A stretch of DNA of 64,000 nucleotides from Trichostrongylus colubriformis (taxonomy: Eukaryota > Nematoda > Chromadorea > Rhabditida > Trichostrongylidae), in contig OZ022258.1 in the NCBI GenBank assembly GCA_963978905.1, forward strand, positions 38,687,282 through 38,751,281, read 5' to 3'. The stretch's first letter is position 1. Every line of letters begins with the position of its first letter. Below are positions 55,985 to 64,000 of the stretch, piece after piece. The notes under the pieces were generated by a model. That model made no database searches, was not told the origin of the DNA, and was given only the letters and a program-made list of their open reading frames with translations. Made by a program: the position numbers and the translations under genes.

Positions 55985-57978
55985 CCTGTCATTAATTTTA
56001 TTATCTTCTATCATTAATTATTATCTCATCAATTATCTTCATTAATTACCAGTTGAGCTATCGCACACTACTGCGCGAATAACGCGTTGATAATGATCAG
56101 CCGATAACGAAGTCCATATCGCATGACTTACCTTTGTAATAATTGCAGTACTGATCGCTTCTCAGTACTGCGATTATTACAAAGTTGCGTGAAATGATTA
56201 CTGCCAGTTATCAATGCTTGTCGTTTTTCAAACGCACCACCATTTGGAATTTCACATAGTCGAGCGGTCGATACCCCCTATTGTTGCTAGTTCCGCATTA
56301 GAAAATGATTCGCTTCCTTTGCCACCACAAATCTCGATCCTATCTAAATAATCCATGTAAATCGCAGTATCAAAAGACATGCACCATTATTTGGAACATT
56401 AGACAGTTTAGCGGTCGATACATCGGTATCTGATATCACACGCAAACAAAATATATTATCTAGTTGCACTGACGCTTTTACTTTAGCGGTCGCATGGTAG
56501 TAGTAAACAGTGTACCGGATATTATCCCATCCACTTTCTCTTACCAACCTCTGTAAGTCGCTATCAGTTAGTCACCATTACTACCCGTACCCCGCGATAC
56601 CTGTGAATGTGGACATTCCACTGCCGGTCGGAAAAGCGAATCGATTTCGGTGACACTTGCCTTCCGACGCTCCTTATCGAATCTTACCAATTGTTATCAA
56701 CTTGGGTCATCCACCAATAGTGTTCCCGTTCCACCCTGCTATACACCTATGAATGTCAGCGCTCTAGGGTTAACGCGAAAGACGAAACGCACTTGACGAC
56801 ATTTGCCCTTTCACGCTCGTTATCATATCTTTGTAACCGATATAAAGTTGGATCATCCACCAATAGTGTTCCCGTTCTACCCGGCTAGACACCTATGAAT
56901 GTCAGCGCTCTATGGTCAATGCGAAAGACGAAACGCACTCGACGACATTTGCCCTTTCACGCTCGTTATCATATCTTAGCAACCGTTATAAAGTTGGATC
57001 ATCCACCAATAGTGTTCCCGTTCTACCCGGCTGAACACCTATGAATGTCAGCGCTCTATGGTCAATGCGAAAGACGAAACGCACTTGACGACATTTGCCA
57101 TTTCACGCTCCTTATCGAATCTTATCAGCAGTTATCAAGCTGGATCACCCACCATCAACGTCCCCGTCTCGCCTCGCAAAACACCTGTGAGAATGAACGC
57201 CCCGGGACCAATGCAAAAAGCGAAACGGATTTGACGACTCTGGCTTTTTTACGCTCCTTATCGAACCATATCAGCAGTTATCAAGCTGGATCACCCACCA
57301 TTAATGTTCCCGCCCCATCCCGCAAAACACCTATGAGTGTCAGCGTTCTGGGATCAACCTGAAATGCGAAACGCATTCGTCGACTCTAGCCATTTCACGC
57401 TCCTTATCGTATCTTATCAACACTTATCAATGCGGGTCACCCACCATTAATGTTCCCGCCCAATCCCGCAAAACACCTATGAGTGTCAGCGTTCTGGGAT
57501 CAACCTGAAATGCGAAACGCATTCGTCGACTCTAGCCATTTCACGCTCCTTATCGTATCTTATCAACACGTAGCAATGCGGGTCACACACCATCAACGTC
57601 CCCGTCCCACCCCGCACAACACCTATGAGTATGAACGCTCCGGGACCAATGCAAAAAGCGAAACGGATTTGACGACTCTGGCTTTTTTACGCTCCTTATC
57701 GAATCTTATCAGCAGTTATCAAGCTGGATCACCCACCGTCAACGTCCCCGTCCCACCCCGCACAACACCTATGAGTATGAACGCTCCGGGACCAATGCGA
57801 AAGGCGAAACAGATATGGCGACATTTGCCTTCCGAGGGTCCTTATCACCCCTTATCAGCTGCTATCACTTTCGGTCCACCACCGATGGGGTTCCCTTGGC
57901 ACCCTCTATATCACATGTAAAATTCAGCTTCCCAGCTTTGCTGCGACGCGAGATATGAATTTCGTGACAGACAGACGG

Positions 57979-58009
<31 letters not shown>

Positions 58010-58035
58010 TACTAAGCGAATTATATATAGTAGGA
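55985..58035 (-). mobile_element. Insertion of about 2 kb with a 145-bp minisatellite, probably Helitron-related
   Basis: Absent from copy A (near 42,870). Its right end read on the minus strand is TCCTACTATATATAATTCGC followed by a (TG)n and TCTG block, the layout seen at Helitron 5' ends. The host base before it is A. The other end is unclear; CCAG after A at about 56,052 is a candidate 3' end. At 56,132-56,186 there is a hairpin with a stem of about 22 pairs (CAGTACTGA...TCAGTACTG). From about 56,580 to 57,900 lie eight or nine units of about 145 bp (CACCTATGAGTGTCAGCG-like words recur at that spacing). Frames through the array are artefacts. Confidence 0.6.
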
Positions 58036-58461
58036 TCTTACTACCATTAATTAATTTATTGACGTTGATTTATTGTTCCTCTATGTTCACTCCGCTCTCG
58101 ATAAATGTGGTCCATAATATTCATCGCTCGATCTACGAGTATTCTTTTTGAAAGAGATGTGTTAACTACAATGAATCGAATTTCAAATAGACCTACAATA
58201 CAAGGACCTATTTAATGTACAGCCAACTAACAAAGAACTGAAATAAACTAGGAAATGCAATAGGGAGACGAGCGAGCACCAAGGAAAGTTCAGTAATGCT
58301 CGAGTAAGTCAAAGAAAACAACAACAACAATTGAACAAAACAAGGCATCTTCAGATGTGTTTCCAAGACAAGAAGGATATCTTAACCTATACAATTGATT
58401 AGTAAGGAAGCGATTTTTCGATAAATCATATGTGGTGGCTAGCTTAGCACATGCATGCTGC

Positions 58462-60969
58462 TCAAATATTTTGTCGACACATCTGAGTGAATTGATTTGG
58501 ATTGGAAAAAGGCATAAATATGTCATCTAGGAATGAATCATCGTCACTTCCATCATTTGTGACGTTCATGCTTTGGGTGCGAGCGATTTTCTCCTTGGTC
58601 ATACCTTCTAAAGGATCACGTGAACAGTGCACCGAGACATTTACAAAGCACTCTAAGAACCTCACCTGTCCGTTCGATTTCATCATTCATAGTGCGAAAT
58701 CGTTTCAGTGGAGTACTGAAATTGAAAACTCAACAGTGGATTAATATTTAGTGAAACGAGCTCTTCCAAAGGTTAGGTAGAGACAACTATGAAGCGAAGA
58801 AAGGATGGGAGAGCCAGACGGATAACAAACTAGGAACTTACGCAGATACAGCAGCTGATCGTTTTGGAGTACTGGTAAACAGGGACGCTTGAGTACGCAC
58901 CAACGAAGGAGTTATTACAACATCGCTGAAATTCAAACCAAATGAGTATCATTATCAAGTCCGCGTTTATTTAATTTTGAGGATCTTCAACACGCATTTT
59001 GAGGTCTCATTTACTTCTGCGATTTCGCGATCGCGATGAGGAAAGACGACGCCATCCATCATCGTTTATCTCACTTAGGCGTCAGGCCATGCGTTTCTGG
59101 CAAAGATTGGTTTTGTACTAACCCACTTGTTTTACAATTTTGCATCACAGGATCTCAACATCGGTGAGTCAGTACTTACAGGAACCGTGCACAGAAAATT
59201 CAGTTTTTTTCTGTTACCTATATAATTATGCTGCATTTGCCTTATAACGGTGCATGTAATGTTTCACATGAAAAGTGAGAAGAATGCGGCTAAGATGCAG
59301 CTCCCCAAAAAGGTGGCTGAGGGGGCGGGGCCTCGGAGCAAATGTTCCGTCGTTCGCCGTGGCGGATTTACTCTGAGATCCCGCCCCCTCGGCCGCCACT
59401 TTAAGGAGCTTTATCTTAGCAGGAATCTCACTTTTCACGTGAAACTTTGCATGTGGTCCTTATTAAGCAGATGCAACACAAATATATGGAAAACAGATGA
59501 ACTTATTTTTCCATGCACCACTTTTTTAGCTAGTCTTTAACCAAACTGCAAGCGGTCTGCCATAGGTCGCAAGTTATAGCTGCAGCCCGATGAAGTAATG
59601 GTACCCTGCAACAACTAAGTACAGTCCTGCTCCACAGGTAGATTCAAAAGCCAGTACAGTCCATTTCCCGACGGCCGGCAGGGCGAGGCCTACGGACTTT
59701 TATCGATCTTTCTCACCCCCCCACACTCTCACCCAACTCTGTAGGCCACGCCCTGCCAGCCTTCAGGAATTGGACTGTACCTCAGTTCCGACCTTTCGTC
59801 TAAGAAATATATAAGACTCTGTAATTATGATTTTCTAGTTTTTGTGAATTAAAACCGTTTCATCGATTCAATATAATCGTAAAGCAGTTTAGACTGTACT
59901 GAATTTCGTTTATCTTCTTTTCTCCTATTGATAGCCGAATGTGCCCTGGTCACCTTGTTTTTGCCAACGACGATTCACAAGGGATTGGCGTCAAATTTTG
60001 TGTACATTGGAAGGCTGTCCTATGTGGAGTACGACAGACTACCTGAAAACCTGCTCTTATTTCTGCTTGTACAATTAACGAAGAGCAGAACTCACATCCG
60101 TCGTTTCTTTGTCGTTGTCCTCTGCATCTCCTTCATCACGTAAGCGCTGTCGCAATTTATCTTGATGGCACCAAGTTATTGTTCAGAACACTGACTAGCC
60201 GGCAACATACAACATATACACGTAACAAATTACCTAGAGATGCGCGTCCGAAGGCAAGTCCCTCCTCCATAGACATACTTTCTTGAAAGTTCGCTGACTT
60301 CTTTTCAGGGACTTCACACTGAACCGATAGCATACGTCTTCTTCGAGGATGCGCTCTATCCATTCGACGGCTTCGGTGAGGAGTGGTCTAAAAGAACATA
60401 CACTATGGCGTTTTCTCCGAAAGACGTCTCATAAAACACTATTGCACCACAATAAACTGATATTTTCAAACAAAACATACCAAATTTGTGTAGTTTCCGG
60501 CATCTTCCATGCCAATGGAGCCGAAAACAGACTCGTCATCAAAAGGTGTGGTGCTCTGACTTGAGGTACCTGGACACCAAATGCTATCCAGATCAGATGT
60601 CAGGGTTTCTGAAAATTGCTCCGTTTTGCTTGATAGATGAGAACGGATTATTCCCCCTAAATACTAAATGTACACAATCACAGAGACAGCTATGCGTCCA
60701 CCGATGCTGGAAGTGACGGGCAAACCCCTCAAAGCAAATTCTGTGAGATGAACTCTCGCATGTATCCAGGCACATCATTAATAACCTTATTCCCATTGCA
60801 GATTTCATGGTGCACACTACTCTATCACACGATACATTACCGTTCAGTGAGGATCGTGAAGGAGAGAATTCTTCAGCACTTCTTGTCTTCATCAGCAGCA
60901 GACTACGGCGCGAGATCTTATTTTGCGAAGAACTTAAAAACTTTGGAGAATCATACCAGTCGATGAATC
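58462..60969 (-). CDS. Unknown Ser/Thr-Pro-rich protein, copy B, eight exons resolved
   Basis: Minus-strand exons in coding order: 60841-60969, 60481-60608, 60220-60387, 60096-60146, 59954-60042, 58842-58925, 58666-58715, 58462-58607. All joins are GT-AG and in phase, as in copy A, without the Helitron. It begins FIDWYDSPKFL in the first resolved exon and ends MCRQNI. It contains TPKR and TPLKR sites, RRRRM and an acidic patch. A probable first exon at 61,318-61,513 (MQSSKEHRAP...) is open here but frameshifted in copy A. Its join was not resolved because phases clash. An optional pair of tiny exons between 59,954 and 58,925 would add 20 residues in phase in this copy only. Function unknown; TP-rich, low-complexity and fast-changing, as many cell-cycle regulatory proteins are. 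Confidence 0.6.
59202..59503. repeat. Copy B version of the diverged palindromic MITE
   Basis: Same position and structure as 44,038-44,333: GCTGCATTTGCC on the left, GATGCAACACAAATATATGG inverted on the right, and GGGGGCGGGGCC facing CCCGCCCCC in the centre. An old shared insertion within an intron of the unknown gene. Confidence 0.65.
59654..59780. mobile_element. Short MITE with perfect 10-bp inverted ends
   Basis: GTACAGTCCA at the left and TGGACTGTAC at the right. 127 bp, present in copy B and absent from copy A near 44,478. Inner sequence GGCAGGGCGAGGCCTAC faces GTAGGCCACGCCCTGCC. Same family as 25,482-25,610. The target duplication is not clear, at most two or three bases. Confidence 0.75.
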
Positions 60970-61589
60970 CTGAAATAAGCTTCTTTAATCACGAATTCTT
61001 CAGAGGTTTGTCTCAACAGTTCAACACAAATGCAAGATCCTAAATTCGAGGCAATCGAAGACAGCCTCTTCCAAGGCAACTCGAACTATACTTTACACCC
61101 CCTACTTGAATATCAATTAATTATGAAGGTACGCATAGACAAGCTACTGACTTTCGAATTCCACTCCTATACGTTCTCTTATCAAAGCAAGTGGCCGCGT
61201 CTAGTTTCAAGGAAGGACAACCGTGAATATCGCTATCGCTTTGAAACAACTGACTTTGATGAGACCTTTGCAGCCAGCCGAAGATGGTGCAGGACTACAG
61301 TTTCGTTCAATAATTACCCAGACTAGCTGAAATGTACGGCATCTCTCGTACTATAACGATAGGGTTGGTACGCACTGGAAAAACTGCGTCATTAAATGGC
61401 CTCATGCGGATCAGATTTTTCTGGTGGTTTACACTTGAGACAGTGTCCGTGGCGTGCGCGAATACTGGTAAGTCAATCTCCAAAGGTGCTCTGTGTTCTT
61501 TGCTCGATTGCATTGTTAATGTTCACATGCACATCGGTGATATAGCCACGCAAATTTCTAGGATGTTGATTTCATTCGAGAATAGCTCA

Positions 61590-62720
61590 AATATTCGTCA
61601 AAGATGGGACGCAGGTTATGCAGTGTGTTGCACACTACCGATCTTACACTGCGGGGATTACAATCCGGATAAATGTCCGCTAGGCCAACCAAGCTTCACT
61701 TTCTTCCGGCGTAGATGAATTGACACAGTCTTTTGCGATGATAAAGTACCGACTAGCACATCGACCGGCCCGCATGTCATTGTGCAGGCGAACGCATTCA
61801 CCTTCCATCATGATTTCCACTGGAACTAGTATGCGCCATTCCGACAAGGAATTGATTAACGCCGAAAACTTTACACTTGATCCTTAGTGAGAAAATTAAC
61901 ATGATTAGCTGTTGCATCACCGTAAGTAAGCGATCTTAACAAAGTCATCAAGCATCCAACATTAGTAAACTAAAATTCCGAGAAAACTTGGACTGCAAGT
62001 AAAATGTCGAAGGGTCGTTTCAAACGGTTCACAATGCTAGAATAGAAATCACCTGCAGATTCCGGCGAACGCTTGCCCATTCGAGACGGAGCCGACAAGT
62101 TCGTGTTCTCTTGAGACATCTTAAAATACAGATACATTTGAATGAAAAGAAATAACAATCAGTCGTTCTCGTCAATGTGGAGATGAGAACGCGGAGCGAG
62201 ACATTGTAAAACCCTGAACTGACCACAAAAGCATCTCATAAGGAGCAAAACTTCACCTACATTTTCCTTCGCAGTACTCCAACATTCAGTTACGGGAAGG
62301 CAAATATGTGTGTCGACGAAGTACACAGACGAAATTCAAACTAAAGGCCATCGCGACAAATATGTTGTACGGCGCGCGTTTGCACAACAGACCCTGTTAA
62401 TGGCGATTTCTATGCGCATACGTTTTCTACTTCATCTTGACGTTAGAAATTGCGAGAGATAGTGAAGAAGGACCTCAACAATATCAGCATTTGTAACGAA
62501 ATTGGACTGAGTTATTTTGTTTTACCCAGACTTCGTGTATTAGGTCGTGGCAGGAATAATGACCGTTTTGGAACAAATATTTAAAATATCCTCAAGTCTG
62601 GTAGATAAGTCCGCCCTCACGCAGTGTAGCGCGCGGCATACGCAGGCGCAGTCTTCAAAGAACCAAAGATGTAGTAAATTGAGAAGGCTGTGATTTGTAG
62701 ATTGTAAAAAAAAAAAGCAG
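61590..62720. other. Stretch beyond the segmental copy without a supported gene
   Basis: No frame with motifs or consistent splice sites was recognised. It may include upstream flank or further 5' exons of the unknown minus-strand gene. Confidence 0.4.
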
Positions 62721-62721
62721 G

Positions 62722-62815
62722 AGAAGCTTTGGCAGCGTGTTTTACCTGGCTTTACCTGATTGCAATCCGCCGCGCAACCTGACCTGACCTCACCAGTCGG
62801 AACACTTGCACTCCA
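62722..62815 (-). repeat. LINE tail fragment
   Basis: Nearly identical to about 7,916-8,020: GGCAGCGTGTTTTACCTG, GCGCAACCTGACCTGACC, CACTTGCACTCCAC. The match ends where the LTR begins, so the LTR element appears to have inserted into an RTE LINE copy. Confidence 0.6.
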
Positions 62816-62831
62816 CTCAGTAGAGTTGGGG

Positions 62832-63279
62832 TGTATGTCGATTCTATCGTGACATCCCGATCTGGGTCACGATAGAATCGAGCGTTCCTCGTAGAGTAGT
62901 AAACAGTGTGCGCGGTGGAAGGTGCGCTGACCCTGCTTCTGTATCCGTGAGCCGATCGAATATAGTTTATTAATAAATCAGAATCACAATAAATGCAAGG
63001 CATGAATACAGTGGGGTACACGGGTACATGGCGCGACAATAATAGATCATTGAGAATCCGCAGTGTAGACCACGGAAGGTCCTCTCGTCCATAACTGCCG
63101 GAGGCGGGACAGGGAATCACCCTGAAGGGGGGTCCAGGTATACAGCTCGGAGCGGCCGGTCTCCGCGCTCCCTCCTCGGTCGTCTCCCTTCAGCTTCTCC
63201 TCCATCGGTCACGCCCCTGAAATACCGATGAGTCATATGGGAACCATGCAAACGCCGTTCTTCCAACGGCACCCTTACA
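62832..63279 (-). repeat. Long terminal repeat (about 450 bp)
   Basis: On the minus strand it begins TGTAAGGGTGCC at 63,279 directly after a polypurine tract (AAAGGGGGGAGG, 63,280-63,291). It ends near CATACA at 62,832. A polyadenylation signal AATAAA lies within (about 62,970). TGT...ACA edges are usual for LTRs. The 3' edge is uncertain by a few tens of bases. Confidence 0.65.
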
Positions 63280-63355
63280 CCTCCCCCCTTTACACAAAGT
63301 CCGTCCCGGACTTTAAGGAAGTAAGCAAGAATAAAAAGAACTATCTCACCGGGCA

Positions 63356-64000
63356 TTAGTAAATTCTGAGATAAGTGTTGAGATCGGCAGGGCGAACGAT
63401 GGCGTTGATAGAACCTGCCCATTCCAGCACGCAATTCCAGGAAGGGACCGCGCGTAAGGAGTCGACGTGGCCGAAAATGAATTGGCCATGGCGGCACCTC
63501 GAGACGGCCACATTGAGGCGCCGGTAGTCGTCGATGAACTCCGCCGAATCTGGGGAAAAACCAGTTTTGGTAGTGAGTAAGATTACCACCTCTTTTTCCC
63601 GTCCTTGTACGGAGTCGACGGTAGTGAGCTCGACGTGGATGGCGTCCAGGTGATCCCGCATCTGTCGGTACTGCTCCCTGTAAAAGGTAATGACGCAGAT
63701 ATCTGCCGGCCGAATACCTTTGCTAATCAGCTGTTTTATAAAGTGGAGGCAGATGCGCGCCTCGGTCGTGTTAGAGTGGGACCTGCTAGCTGCCCGTGTG
63801 GACTCACCCATAACGTCGATGAACATGAACGGAATTCCCTTGGCAGGGAAGTTCATGACCGACAAGAGCATTTGGCGGGCGTGAGCGGGGGTACCACTCA
63901 CTAACTGACCCTCGTATGCCAGATGGTTAGGTAGCTCGATGAGAGCGGGGTGCGCCCTGAATGTAGTAACGAGGGGGGCTACCGGGATACCCGGAGCTTG
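63356..64000 (-). CDS. UPF1-like superfamily 1 helicase, C-terminal 214 residues, likely retrotransposon-borne
   Basis: Partial; the N-terminal ATPase half lies beyond the right edge. Motifs in order: TFRAHPALIELPN...Y.G.LVSG (the motif IV region of UPF1/MOV10-like helicases), ICVITFYREQYRQM, TTVDSVQGREKEVVILLTT (motif V with the VQG...E core) and RRLNVAVSRCRHG (motif VI with its arginine). This is established for the DNA2/NAM7/UPF1 group. The frame is uninterrupted to its stop at 63,356. Only 64 bases separate the stop from a polypurine tract and LTR on the same strand. The helicase therefore occupies the place of the last gene of an LTR element. It could instead be a host gene beside an LTR. 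Confidence 0.85.
   Translation of the reverse strand, partial: QAPGIPVAPLVTTFRAHPALIELPNHLAYEGQLVSGTPAHARQMLLSVMNFPAKGIPFMFIDVMGESTRAASRSHSNTTEARICLHFIKQLISKGIRPADICVITFYREQYRQMRDHLDAIHVELTTVDSVQGREKEVVILLTTKTGFSPDSAEFIDDYRRLNVAVSRCRHGQFIFGHVDSLRAVPSWNCVLEWAGSINAIVRPADLNTYLRIY

Larger units (their letters stand above)
51665..61589 (+). repeat. Segmental copy B (about 9.9 kb)
   Basis: Second version of 39,257-49,434. It starts with CGTGCTAAGAGGTGCGG immediately after the Penelope-like element. The last base that can be compared is in GAGAATAGCTCA, because copy A is cut by the gap there. It carries several insertions absent from copy A and lacks the Helitron. Confidence 0.9.

Noticed and set aside
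56580..57900. CRISPR-like array
   Set aside because: The units are long (about 145 bp), directly adjacent without unique spacers, in an animal genome, and fit a minisatellite.
61030..61326. 98-codon plus frame starting MQDPKFEAIEDS in copy B
   Set aside because: The corresponding region of copy A has indels that break it, no splice signals support it, and it overlaps probable minus-strand exons.

Overview
The window looks like nuclear DNA of a nematode, most likely a repeat-rich clade V (strongylid or hookworm-like) species. Genes are split by many short introns with TTTCAG-type acceptors. Several start codons sit a few bases after an isolated TTTCAG or CATACAG acceptor, as expected for spliced-leader trans-splicing. 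The recognisable proteins are ordinary animal housekeeping proteins. There is no bacterial gene organisation. The species assignment is inference.

Layout. 1-3.7 kb: decayed LTR retrotransposon on the minus strand (RNase H, reverse transcriptase, aspartic protease, and an unidentified upstream reading frame with a membrane segment). 3.7-12 kb: mostly non-coding, with a LINE 3' tail and inverted repeats. 12.3-17.0 kb: complete 17-exon ribophorin II gene (oligosaccharyltransferase subunit). 18.45-20.6 kb: minus-strand Helitron with about 250-bp internal repeats. 21.4-37.0 kb: minus-strand six-exon gene for a secreted cysteine- and glycine-rich protein. Its large introns hold two dead mariner elements, several palindromic MITEs, a tRNA-like repeat and a possible small secreted-peptide gene on the other strand. 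38.0-42.9 kb: SEC61 gamma followed by phosphomevalonate kinase, spaced like an operon. 43.3-48.8 kb: minus-strand eight-exon gene of unknown function, with a 3.1-kb Helitron in one intron. 49.4-51.7 kb: a 200-bp assembly gap, then a Penelope-like element.

The segment 39,257-49,434 is present a second time, in direct order, at 51,665-61,589. The second copy has its own phosphomevalonate kinase and its own copy of the unknown gene, but only the second exon of SEC61 gamma. It is either a tandem duplication or an uncollapsed second haplotype. Comparing the copies gives filled and empty sites for several transposons, which fixes a Helitron and a TTAA-specific MITE to the base. The right edge (62.8-64 kb) holds an LTR, a polypurine tract and, 64 bases before that tract, the end of a UPF1-like superfamily 1 helicase frame. 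This suggests an LTR retrotransposon carrying a helicase as its last gene.

Functionally, ribophorin II and SEC61 gamma both serve protein entry into the ER, and phosphomevalonate kinase serves isoprenoid and dolichol supply. They are ordinary host genes in a dense background of mobile DNA.
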